Positions 44,756 to 55,378 of a DNA stretch of 64,000 nucleotides are shown here, piece by piece (position 1 is the first letter of the stretch; each line of letters begins with the position of its first letter). The notes beneath the pieces are model-generated. The model had not been told where the DNA came from. It made no database searches and saw only the letters and a list, made by a program, of their open reading frames with translations. The translations under genes were made by a program, and so were the position numbers. Source of the DNA: Brachionus rotundiformis. Taxonomy: Eukaryota; Rotifera; Eurotatoria; Ploima; Brachionidae. The stretch covers positions 124,001-188,000 of the forward strand of contig JAESIW010000071.1 of assembly GCA_016802295.1 (NCBI GenBank). Direction: 5' to 3'.

Positions 44756-47113
44756 CTATCTGGCCTTTTCAATAGTGTCATCTTTTTTGCCCTCTGTTAT
44801 CTTGGGCGATATGAGCGTTTCATTGTGCATGTTGTGATGAAAGTTGTGCTGGCCTGGGTGCATGCCGTGCTGTTGTTGCAGGGAAGCAGCGTTCAGCAGT
44901 CCGTTTGCCAGGAGACTATTCATCGAAATTGAGCTATGTTCATTGTAAGGAGGCAGAGCGGCCGAAGCGTTGAACTGTGCTTGAGATTGGCCAGCACTTG
45001 AGCCCGACGACGCACTGCCAGTAGAGAACGTGCGCTCATAGTACTTCAGCATTTCAGTGAGATAGTTCTGAAACGAGTTTAGAACAGCAATGATGGCCGG
45101 CGAGCCGAATCCGTGCGTAATCAGACTAAAATGAGTCAAGTGTCTTTGTATGCTGTTCTCGAGGACTGGTGTAGGCTTTGAGCTGCCCAGCGGCGATCTG
45201 TCGTGACTCAACAGATCGGTCAACTCTTTGGTTATTTGCTTGGTGGCAATGATCATTGACTTGCGCGATTCTATTTCGGGCGGGTCCGAATGATGCTTGG
45301 CCACATACTCGGCCGATTGTTTAGATGGAAACTCGTTCTCGCACACAAAATTGAAGTCACGTGCCAAATGAATAGCCTCGCCCTCGACCAACGAAGTAAG
45401 CAAGGTTACAGTGGCCGCTTTGCGGCGTCCGGCCGGCAAATTCACGCCGATTCTTTCCAATTTTTCACGCAGCATTCTGCCGCCATTTTTTGACTTGGCT
45501 CGGCGCAAAATGCCGCCCAGCAACGAAGCGTTCAAGCACTCGGGCGGCGACAATCTGCGCTGCACCTCGCCAACAGTTACTTTATACTTTGAATTGGAGC
45601 TTAGCAAAGACAAGCGTCCGGGCACGTGACAAAACACGTCCGATTGGCTTATGATGCCGCCTGAGTTGATCACCGGCGGCAAGCCGAGTATGTTGCTAGT
45701 CAGGGTGTTGCACAGGCTGGCCGATGATTGACTGGTCAGAGCCAATGACTGGGAGCTAGTGGCGATGGCGCTCGAGCTCGACGAGCCCGACGAGGACATC
45801 ATAGAAGCGGACATGACCAAATTGGGATCCTTAATGTCCAATTGATTGGACGGAGAGCTGCAACGCTTTCCGCTCTGGCCATTCAAGTTGTAGCCGGTGT
45901 GTTTTGAGTTTAGACTGCCTGACGATGACGACGTGGCGTAGTTCTCGTCATTCAAATTGTAGGCAAGGGCCGCGGCCGAGAAAAGTCCATTTCTGTACAA
46001 CGTGTTCTGCATTAGGTCCTGGTGGTTCTCTCTGGTGTAGTAGGAGGCGTAGTCTGTGTAGGCGCGGCTGGGGTCGTAGCCGCTCGCCGCCGCCGTCTGA
46101 AACTGAAACTGGTCGCGCATGAACCGCTCGGCGTTCAGCGAGTAGGCATCGTAGCCGTTCTGGCCCTGGGCGGCGGCGTAGTTGTACGGCGAATAGGCCT
46201 CGGACATTGGTGGCTGAAAATGGGCTGGATAGGTCAAGTAGGGCAACTCGGCCGGGTTGCAGAGCTTTTGGACAGCTGGTGGCGACTGGGCTGGCGATGA
46301 GCTCGGTATCGACTCGGAGCTTACTGATGCAGATCGGCTTTTTTCACTCTGGTACTGGCCCGACTGGTTCTGGTTCAATCGATTTCGGTCCTAGTAGCAA
46401 AATAAATAAAATTAAATTAAATTGATAAATTTGATAAATTGAGTGAAAATAAAATATTAAAAAAAAAAGTATATAAATTCTTTTCTATTATTTAAAACTT
46501 ATCCAAACGAATATTCACTATCTGTTTGGTCCAATTAGGCCATTGGTCATTGACTTTAAGGCGAGCTTATTGGCCGATTCAGTCAGCGCGGCCAAATACC
46601 AAACAGATAAGACAATCTTGTGAGAGATTGTTTTAATAGAAAAAAAGGTGAGTGATTGTCATTCATTAGTAAATGGATATAGATTAATGAGTTATCATCA
46701 AATGAAAAGAATTTTTATTTGTTTTGATATAAAGATTTTGGAACACACAACAACAATAACAACAATGGCAAAAAATCAAAATTAAAAAAGAAAAAAAAAA
46801 AAACTAATATTAATAAATTAAACTGGAGGTGATGTGTATTGATTAATTAAGAGAATCTTATCAGTTTAGATTTATCTAAGTATGACATTTTTGTTTGTGT
46901 AGTGAAATGTGATCGAATGAGATAAGTGAGCAAAATGTGTGCTATGGGAAAAGAGTTAGCAGGGCCGGACATATTAATGTGTGTGTGGTGTGAGGGTTGA
47001 GTTCTTACCTGCCAGTCGCTGTAGTTAGAGCTTGATGGTGAAGTGGATGAGTGTAGCGAGTTGGAGTTGGTGTATACTGCGGCTGCTGCGGCGGCAAATT
47101 GCAAAATCGACAT
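44756..47113 (-). CDS. TFAP2: Transcription factor AP-2
   Basis: Exons 47113-47009 and 46390-44756 join in phase 0 to 579 residues; the intron is 618 bp. The N-terminal region carries the DRxxxxxxxQ and Tyr/Pro-rich transactivation patches (PYLTYPAHFQPP, YSPYNYAAAQ). The basic plus helix-span-helix DNA-binding and dimerisation domain covers about residues 285-455: HVPGRLSLLSSNSKYKVTVG, VQRRLSPPECLNASLLGGIL and GRRKAATVTLLTSLVEGEA are near-identical to animal AP-2. It binds GCCN3GGC-type sites and regulates ectodermal and neural development. In vertebrates this domain is split over several exons; here it is in one. The ATG at 47113 (MSILQFAAAAAAVY) is the first in frame, but an upstream coding exon cannot be excluded. 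GC-rich codon use resembles FBXW7. Confidence 0.95.
46519..46609. promoter_or_regulatory. Inverted repeat in the TFAP2 intron
   Basis: TATCTGTTTGGT at 46519-46530 is the exact reverse complement of ACCAAACAGATA at 46598-46609, 67 bases apart. The enclosed segment is GC-richer than the rest of the intron and contains CCAAT/ATTGG words. It could be a paired binding site; this is inference. Confidence 0.5.
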
Positions 47114-50100
47114 TAACTTTTTAGAATCTAAATTAGTGGACAAAATGGAACGGCTTAGTAAGTAAAGCAAAAATTTTGTTGCCAGCTAGGAAAAAAGAGC
47201 TGCTAATAAAAATGAAAAATTTTCAGCATCTTGTTTTTTATGCTATTTACCGTTGCCGGCAAATATTTTCCATTGGTTCCCAGTTAATTATAGCACAGCT
47301 CATTTGCTCAAAATCAACTCCATTCGTTTCGTTGATTGGCTCGATTTTCGCCAAGCCAATCAAATAATCGACTAGAGCCGATTTAGTCTGTATTTTTACA
47401 GATTAAAAAATCGATAATTTAATTTAGTTTATTGAATGATTAAGTAAACAAATTTAAAAATAAAAAAAAAAAAGAGAGAAAAAAATTACTAGTTTAAAAA
47501 AATTCATTTGCTACCTTATGGGTGATTTTACACAAAATAAACAAATCTTAAATGCTAAATCTTTAGAATATGATTTTCGAGAAACCCCGAGTTAAAAGAC
47601 TCTAAAATCTAGTCTTGTTTTATGTACAAAATTTTCTATTATAATCAGCTTGTTTCTTTTCTTCTTTATTTGTTAAGTACTATTTTAAAGGCTGCAATTT
47701 ACATAGCCTCCAATGCCTTATGCTTAATTGAACATAAACCAATCCTAAATGTCTTGGCGTTAATCTATTCAGATTAGATTAATCGCTATGTAACTATCAC
47801 TTCCTTTTCCCATTCATGTAGCAACTTCAGCTGATCTTCTTTCTACTTAATCCCAGCCCTGAACACTTATTTCGCAAGCTAGTGCCTGCATCATTCAAAT
47901 TCGCTACTCGGCCATGTGCTTTAGACAGCAAAATTGCAAACACACTGTTCCCATCATCACATTGGCCAATCCGCTTACGCTAACAATCACCCTATTACGT
48001 AATCGATTCTCCCGATCACACAGTGTTTGTTGAACAGTGTTCTGTCTGACAAGAAAAAACATGTTCACAAGTCTAGCAAAGAGTGTATGCAAGAGAATCG
48101 AGAGCCCTGTGCTATCACTGCTTCTAATAAGTTCTATCCCATAATTCTTAACCAGCCTCTTTATTTATGTAATCTCTCACTAAAATTCTTCTAATAACGA
48201 ATTTTTGTCACTGTTTTTTGGTTGTTTGAAATTTTGACTTTTTTTTTTTTACTACATTTTACTTTACATCACCCATGAGGTGTTTTTTGAAACAAATAAA
48301 TAAATAGCAAATATGTATAGGTCACAAACGCTCTAGCCAATTTTTTCCAATAAATAAAATATTAAATAAAACTTTTTTAAATTTTTTTACTTTATCTTCC
48401 CAGCCCAGCAAAGTCCTATATAATTTTATACAGAACTTTAAAAAAATACCCAGCCGCCAACCAAATAGCAAAAATTAACTAAAAATTAAAAAATCTCTAT
48501 TCAATCAATCAATTCTGAACAACAAAATAGCTCAGAACATAATAGAAGGTTTCGATAATTAGATACTTAGGGGCGATTAAAGATTAAAATGATGAGTATT
48601 TAGCACTTTATCGATAAAGCAAACTCTAACATATATCACCCTGAAGGCATTAGATGTTTAAATAGAAGATAAGATAAATCAAGTGAACTGTATAAATATA
48701 TATAACCTTTGTACAGATTCGAAGCTAGACTTCAAACACATTCACTTGTTTAGATTCCTTGAATTTGAAATTGTAAACAATTGGGCAGATAAAGGGAAAA
48801 CAAGATGAAATGTCCGACATGGTTCCTAATCGGTTTAAGCCAAGTTCGTATGTTTATCTAGTAAGAATCTGAAAAAATACTGCCACAAGGTACGTTAGAC
48901 ACAAAATAGCCTGGGCACTAACTAAACATAAACTCCGACACCTAAACAAACACATTCAAAACTAGTACTAAGAAAACACACAAACTAGTAGGAAAACTGC
49001 TCCAAGTAGTTTAATTAGTTAAAAAAACAAGTTAATAAACTTTGTCAGTCAGTCAAAACAGGTAATGAATGAATTTACCTATTTTTTTTTTAAATTGAGC
49101 TAGTCGAATGGTATTTAGCCTTGGGTGAGTATTAATCGTTTTATGCAATTTTAAATTAAATGAAATCAATTCCAAATCGGTTAAGTTACATCGACTAGCT
49201 GGCTTAAGCATAAATGAGGAAAAATTTAAAAAATTTTTTTTCTTAAACACCTAATTTATTAATAAGTGTATTTTTTTATAAGATTAAAATTTTTGCCTAG
49301 CTTAAAGCGTATATGTCTAATTAGACGTAAAGAGATGAGTTTATATAATGCAAATAAAAACAGCGTGAATAGTCGTGCTGTGATAAAATAAAAATTGATT
49401 AATATTGTCTTTTTGCTGAGATTTATCTTGTTTTGCCGGTCACTCTTTTCATCATAAGATAAATAATTAATTAGTAACCGGTAAAAACGAGAATAAAACA
49501 AATAAATAATTATTATCAACTCACTAAAATCTCCTAAATCTTAAATCCTGCGCTCCAAACTCAAGTACCATTGAGCTATTCTAATTAAAAGTCATGAATA
49601 ACTAATTAGGCTTAATTGTTTTACAAAAATGCCTTTGGTAAAAACCAAAAACTTCTTTTTGTTGTTGTTGTTGTTGTTGAGTATACAAAATTGATTCTAA
49701 ATAACTCAAAGTACAATTCTTGTGAATATTTTCTGGTAAAAAGTGTTTGCCACAATAAAATAAAACTAGCTGCTATTTAAAATTAATTTCCGTGTGGGAA
49801 AAGCTTTGTTGTTTAATTGTTGCTTTTTTTTTTGTCTATTCCACGGCTATTTGTTAGACGCGAACAAATTGCTAGCGGCCAGATATTTAAAACTATTTTA
49901 AAATTATATTATTTTTTAAAAGCTAAAGTTGGGTATTTTAATTGTTTTCGAAATAAGCTTGGAACAGAATTGGAAATTTCGTTCCCTACCATAGTTCAAC
50001 TGATGATGCAAATGAATAAATAAATTATTCTTTTGTATTTAAAAGTTAAACAAAAGAACCTATTTTGTCTAGGTGTTTAGCGGTACCTGTGCTCATAGAA

Positions 50101-50664
50101 TAGAAAAGAAAATGAAAGTTGACAAAATCCTCCGGTGTATCTATTATTATACAATTTGGGCACCATGGGCAAATATTTAGTCAATAATTAAACTCTATGC
50201 TTAATAATATGGATGGTAATTAGAACTCAACTAGACTGTAATTTGGGTAGAACATTAAGATTGATAAATGAGTGATAATTTGGTCAGTAGTGAAGATCTT
50301 TCTTCGGATATGGTAGTTAATATCTCTCTTACAGGCGATTTGTTATTAAAAAGCCAAAATTCAATTTATTTTGTTTATTTTTAAAGACAATTTTTGTTTT
50401 TTTAACATTCGAACACAAATCATTTAGGGTAATTTATCATTTTAGAGTAAATTGGAGATACAATCTTTTTGTCAAAGTTGTTTTTTGACCAAAGGCTATT
50501 TATTGGTTTCATCTTGCAGTTATTTGGATTTTTATTTTTAATAATAAAAAATCAATTCCCATCAAAATTATTTTTTTATTCAATTAATTTAAAAAATAAT
50601 AAAATTTTAACATTTATTAAAAAAAAAAAAATATATTAGACTGTTCGTGATTTTCGAGATTTAC
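47114..50664. other. Upstream region of TFAP2 without a confirmed gene
   Basis: 3.5 kb, AT-rich apart from 47870-48130, which is more balanced and has a 62-codon minus frame (48092-47904) with no domain. A TATA-like TATAAATATATATAA near 48690 precedes a short ATG frame at 48805 that starts MKCPTWFLIG. A (GTT)n run lies at 49660-49680. None of these supports a gene call. Some may be TFAP2 5' exons or enhancers. Confidence 0.4.
47332..47363. promoter_or_regulatory. Palindromic pair of CCAAT boxes upstream of TFAP2
   Basis: TTGATTGGCT (47332-47341) and AGCCAATCAA (47354-47363) form a perfect 10-bp inverted repeat with a 12-base spacer, giving two opposed CCAAT boxes about 220 bp upstream of the TFAP2 ATG. 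CCAAT is the NF-Y target. Promoter activity is inferred. Confidence 0.5.
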
Positions 50665-50722
50665 CTGGACCAAACTCAGCAAATTTGAATCACTCAATCT
50701 TGCCTGCAGAGACTCTTTGGTG
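50665..50722 (-). other. Exon-like segment bounded by splice sites
   Basis: On the minus strand TTTTAATTTTAG precedes a 58-base segment that ends CCAG before GTAAATC. One frame is open (TKESLQARLSDSNLLSLVQ). It lies 3.6 kb upstream of TFAP2 on the same strand and could be a 5' exon of that gene, coding or not. I do not recognise the peptide. Confidence 0.35.
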
Positions 50723-51399
50723 CTAAAATTAAAAGAAAAATGTTCTAGCTTTTAAAATAAATATTATCACGTAATTAAAAAAATATAAACAAAAAATTAT
50801 ACTCAAATAAGTTGGAGTTATTAGCATGGTTGTTAGGTTAAAATTTAAAATTTTTCAAGTCTCATTATTCCAATTGAAAAATATAATTTAAAACTTTTAA
50901 AAATAATATTGTATTTATTTTAATTATTTTTAATAAATATGATTTAATTAAGCATTTTAAAAAAATAGTCGAACAAAAATTTAACTTTAATTGCATATTT
51001 TACCAAGAGTTAATTTTTACTTCAATTAGCAAACTCACATCTAAGCAGATTTTTGCTAAAAAAACCTTTTAATTTGAAAAAAATCTATTTAAACGCTATA
51101 AAAAATAACATTTCTTAAATTTCAAAATGATGTAAGCTTTCAAAAATCTATAAACAAACTCATAACTCAGACAGACACAAAAATGGTAAAGCATTGCCTA
51201 TATTTGCATATAATTTAAGAATATATTTACTAAAATTATAATAATTTGAAATTATTCAGCCTTTTTTCCAAAAATTGCCATCTTTTTCTCAATTAAAGCT
51301 TTGTCCAAAAAGAATGAAAATTTGATTACATGATAGAATAATATGAGAAAGCTTCACATTTAATAGAGAAAAATCAAACCAATTTTCATTTTTACCAAA
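50723..51399. other. Intergenic, AT-rich
   Basis: No open frame. It probably contains the promoter of the MPV17-family gene. Confidence 0.45.
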
Positions 51400-52145
51400 A
51401 TGGTTTTTAAATTAAGCTACTCTTTTCATTATTGCAAGAGAATGTTTAAAACTCGTCTGCTGTTATCCAACACAGTATCTACAATGGGCTTATTAGGAAT
51501 CGGTGATGCTCTATCTCAGTACATCGAAATTCGTCTTACCAACAAATCAGACCACAATTTGACACAAGATAACCATTCGGTGAGTCAAAATTATGATTTG
51601 ATTAGGACAAGTATATTGAAAATTTTTAAAATTATTTGCTTTAATATCATAAATTTATAAAGTTAAAGTAACCTCAGTGGGTCTTTTAACAGGGCCATTT
51701 GGACACTATTGGTATGTCTATTTGGACAAAAAATACCCTTTTAAAAATCCAAGATCCATTATTCGAAAATTGTTATATGATCAATTATTGGCAGCCCCAA
51801 TATACAATGTGCTGTTCATTACAGCTATACATACTCTAGACGGAAAACATTTTAAACAAATTTATGAAACCTTTAAAGAAAAATTTTGGACAATTTATGC
51901 GGTAAATTAGTTTTTAATTGAGTTTTAAATAGATAATTTTTTTTTTGAAGTATGACTGTTTGATTTGGCCTGTGTGCCAATTAATCAACTTTTATTTTAT
52001 TCCAAACGTGTATCGTTTGCTTTACATCAATTTTCTCTCGGTTTTGTGGAACGCATTGTTGTCATTCTTAATGTTCAATGTAAGATTTTTACCAAATTAT
52101 TTTATTTTTTTTTTCAACTAAGATTTAATTTAGGAAATTGATTAG
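51400..52145 (+). CDS. MPV17/PMP22 family membrane protein (MPV17L2-like)
   Basis: Exons 51400-51610, 51669-51901, 51951-52079 and 52134-52145 join in frame to 194 residues, the usual family size. The four-helix protein acts in the mitochondrial inner (or peroxisomal) membrane; MPV17L2 is linked to mitochondrial ribosome assembly. Signatures are NTVSTMGLLGIGDALSQYIE in helix 1, VGLLTGPFGHYWYVYLDKKYP and then KLLYDQLLAAPIYNVLFI. The third exon has WPVCQLINFYFIPNVYRLLY and NFLSVLWNALLSFLM, which are the family signature. The last exon encodes only Glu-Ile-Asp before TAG; without it the frame would read on for about 14 Phe-rich codons. Introns are 49-67 bp. Assignment within the family is uncertain. 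Confidence 0.88.
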
Positions 52146-52926
52146 AGAATTTTAATGGATGTTGATTTTTGTTAAAAATTTCCCTTTTTTAAAATAAATT
52201 AATAATATTTAATCAAAAAATCAATCTTATCATTTCGGGTAATCTTTTAACATGATTAAAACTATACTCAAAAATATGTGATTTCAATTAATTGATAATT
52301 TTTTTGTTTAAAATTAATTATAAAAGTCAAAATTGCCATTAATACTATTGCTTTTATCTAAATTAATTATTTTTGAAATAATGTAAAGGATAGAAGATTT
52401 CATCAAAAGATTTATAATAAACAATGATACTAAAATTTGTTATTCGTTTTAAAATCTGAATTAAATTTTTTATATGTTTAGCTGATTTTGAAAAAAAAGT
52501 AAAGTTAAATACTTTTAATAAGCAAGTCATATAATTAATAAATATTTGATCACAAACTCACTTATTTAATTACATATATTAATTAATTTTACTTTGATTC
52601 AAATTATTTATTAAGTTTAAATTTTAATTATATATAAAAATTTTCCTAATTAATAAAAATTAATAGCAATAATTTTATTTTACTGAACAAAAAAGCGGAC
52701 ATTTTTCAGTGATTAGGTCATTTAGATGTCAAAATCGGAACAAAACTTTAGTTAAGTTAATTTTGCAACATTTAAAAACAAATTTAAACCTATCAAATTT
52801 GATAATTGGCTACTTATTCCGTATGTATTCATAATACATTGATAAATAGTATGCACTACTGGCATATAAAAATCTCAATCGAACACAAGATCTGTAAGCA
52901 AAAGCTCAATCATACGAAAATAAAAA
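52146..52926. other. Intergenic, AT-rich
   Basis: MPV17-gene 3' flank and DR1 promoter region. Apart from the TATA-like box at 52865 nothing stands out. Confidence 0.5.
52865..52872 (+). promoter_or_regulatory. TATA-like box upstream of DR1
   Basis: TATAAAAA about 55 bp before the DR1 ATG, followed by two CTCAATC words (near 52874 and 52906) that could serve as initiators. Position and sequence fit a core promoter. Confidence 0.5.
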
Positions 52927-53466
52927 ATGAGTGACAATGACGACGATTTGTGTGTGCCAAAGTCAGCCATGTACAAGTTAATCAAAGAACTGTTGCCTCA
53001 GGTGAGACTTAGTGGAGATGCCAAAGATTTGATAGTAACCTCGTGTAATGAATTCATTCATCTTCTAGCCACCGAAGCCAATCTAGTATGTGAGAATCAA
53101 TCCAAAAGACTAATTTTGCCCGACCATGTTCTATTGGCTTTAGACAATCTGGGTTTTGGCGAATTTAAAAGCGATTGTGTACAAGTGATGAAACAAATGC
53201 AAGAAGAAGTGGACAAGAGACGTCGGATAAAAAACAAACTCGACAAACCAGGCATTCCACAAGAAGAACTACTGAGACAACAAAATTTACTGTTTGCCGA
53301 AGCTAGAAAACAACAACAAATGTTGGACAACAAGGAAGAATGGCAACGAATGCAGCAAGAGGCTCAGCAAGCTTTGCAGCGTCAGGCCTCTCTGAATCAG
53401 GAATTGGTTAATCCTGTCCTCAAGTCAAGCATCGCTACCAAAGACGATGATGACGATTATGATTAA
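52927..53466 (+). CDS. DR1: Protein Dr1 / negative cofactor 2 beta
   Basis: A 179-residue intronless gene. Dr1 (NC2-beta) pairs with DRAP1 through a histone fold and binds TBP on DNA, blocking TFIIA and TFIIB. Residues about 10-85 form the H2B-like fold: VPKSAMYKLIKELLPQVRLS, CNEFIHLLATEANLVCE and RLILPDHVLLALDNLGFGEF. The Gln/Arg-rich C-terminal helix (LLFAEARKQQQ) and the acidic tail DDDDDYD complete the standard length of about 176. The start MSDNDDD agrees with orthologs. Confidence 0.96.
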   Translation: MSDNDDDLCVPKSAMYKLIKELLPQVRLSGDAKDLIVTSCNEFIHLLATEANLVCENQSKRLILPDHVLLALDNLGFGEFKSDCVQVMKQMQEEVDKRRRIKNKLDKPGIPQEELLRQQNLLFAEARKQQQMLDNKEEWQRMQQEAQQALQRQASLNQELVNPVLKSSIATKDDDDDYD

Positions 53467-53849
53467 ACAAATTAGGAAATAATTTTTTTTAAATCCATTA
53501 ACTGGGTTCAAATAGATTGTAAATTAATTTTTTATTTTTAGTAAGATGCTTGTTAATTTTTTTGTAACATTTTAATAAATTTTTATATTTTAATTTAATA
53601 TTCAATGTTTAATATTTCTTAATTTAGTACAATAATTAAAAATAAAGTTCATTGGGAATGGATATTTTTTAATTAATAAAATATGATAAAAAACATTTTT
53701 CAGTCATTGATTATCTTTTATTTTTAATATTTAAAATTTCTATTTTAAACACTTAAAATAGAATCTAAAAAAAAATACACTTAAATTATTTCATTCTAAT
53801 ATTATAAAATAAAATAACCAAATTAGTTAAATTAGTTAGATTTTCCCAA
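53467..53849. other. DR1 3' flank
   Basis: AT-rich with AATAAA-like signals soon after the stop. No gene. Confidence 0.5.
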
Positions 53850-54165
53850 ATCAACGAGTCCAATCTTTGCTAAGACCATTGGAAAGACAGTACCTGCAAT
53901 TGTAGATAATTCGCAAAGAACTACAATTCCATCCATGTTCTTGGTCTGGCATATCAGATGAAGCGAATCGATTCCAATCGGGCAAAAGCGCAAATGAGAA
54001 ACACCCCAGGAACAAAAGGCAGCTTTGTTGTACCAAAATCAAAATTATGACAGTTCTGAAAATGATTACGAATCCGGACTGGAGCTAACAGCATCAGTCG
54101 AAGTAGAAGCACTGAATGTGGTTTTACCTAGAAAACGAGATGGCCAACGAAAAAGCAAGACAAAT
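53850..54165 (+). pseudogene. Degraded coding remnant of unknown origin
   Basis: An island of balanced composition in AT-rich DNA. One frame reads GLAYQMKRIDSNRAKAQMRN to about 54030. A second continues YDSSENDYESGLELTASVEV and ends DGQRKSKTN at 54168, so a frameshift separates them. It looks like an old transposon or retroposed gene fragment; I do not recognise the family. Confidence 0.4.
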
Positions 54166-54764
54166 TAACAGCTAGTCATTTTTTTCAATTTTATCTATTT
54201 TTTTATTTCTCCCTATCTTTTACTTTTTGTATATTTTCTTTTTAATTTTATATTCAAGTATTTTTGTCAGTAAAATCGTTTTATAAATAAAAAATTATTA
54301 AAAATAACTAATTCAAATAAAATATGAAAAGCTTCAAATAGAGGAAAATGACTCAAAAAATTTGAAATAATTCAAAAACTTATAAATAAATGTCTAGAAC
54401 AAGCTTAAAAAAATTATAATTCGATAAGCCAAGCGAAAATTTTACCTTTATGTAACATATCCAATTGATAACACCAATAAGGTTTATGTCTTAAGAAGAT
54501 AGCTTGCATAGTGTATTGATTAATTTTAAAAATATAAATTAAGTAAATTTTAAAAACATTTAAAAATTTTATGCAATAAGTCAGCTGATTTTACTAGCTA
54601 AATTAGCTAAATCAACTAAATTAGTTAAATTGATTAAATTAGTTCTTATGACTCATGTTGGCAAAAGGGTATAAATAGGAAGACATTTTGGAAGAAATCA
54701 ATTCATTTTTTTTAATTTGAAATTTTAAAAAATATTTTAAATTAAAAAAATGGAATCAAAAAGC
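54166..54764. other. Intergenic, AT-rich
   Basis: No open frame; a run of TTAGCTAAATTAGTTAAAT-like repeats occurs near 54590-54640. Confidence 0.45.
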
Positions 54765-55245
54765 AGTCACCATAACTCTGCCGATCCGCAGGTCCCAAGC
54801 CCTGATGAAAAAAGAGGAGGGTGGTGGCAGCCACATGCACCGTATGTGTGTGTGGTCTTTCACGTAGTCTGCAGAAGAGCTGTATGGCGGGTACATAGGC
54901 CTACGGGTCTTTGTCCAAGTCTTGTCGTATGAGGGCGCCGCTGGCTTCGACCATCTCCCAGTATAGAATCCGAAAGGAGCGAGAATCTGCTGTACAGCTG
55001 ACCCTCTGCAGACAGTACGTAACTTTGGAAGCCTTAAGTTAAGACTTTATCTCGAGTGAGAGAGAAGTCGCTTGGTTTGTGGTTCCAAGCTAGTCTAAAC
55101 AGTTGCCGAGTTCGCAGCCATTGAGTGCTCGGATGAGTGGCGCTGTTTATGATGAACGTCCCACTGGCTTCTTAGGGAAAGACGCCGTCATAACTCTGCC
55201 AAAGCCGGTCCCAAGCCCGGTTGAGAAAAGAGGAGGGTGACAAAT
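54765..55245 (+). mobile_element. GC-rich repeat-derived island, likely LINE 5' region
   Basis: About 480 bp of clearly higher GC content with sharp edges. A block of about 45 bp is present twice: CATAACTCTGCC, GGTCCCAAGCCC and AAAAGAGGAGGGTG occur at 54768-54815 and again at 55190-55240. No long frame is open. Such blocks recall the 5' leaders of invertebrate endonuclease/RT LINEs; the assignment rests on memory of similar sequence and is inference. Confidence 0.5.
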
Positions 55246-55378
55246 CTAATATAATCATCTTGTTTAAATTTATCATACAAAAAAATTTTTGAAATTGAAA
55301 TAAATTCAATTAATATCTTTTTTTAAAATAGATATTTGAAATAAACATTTAATTAAAATTGTAAAATACCTTAAATAT

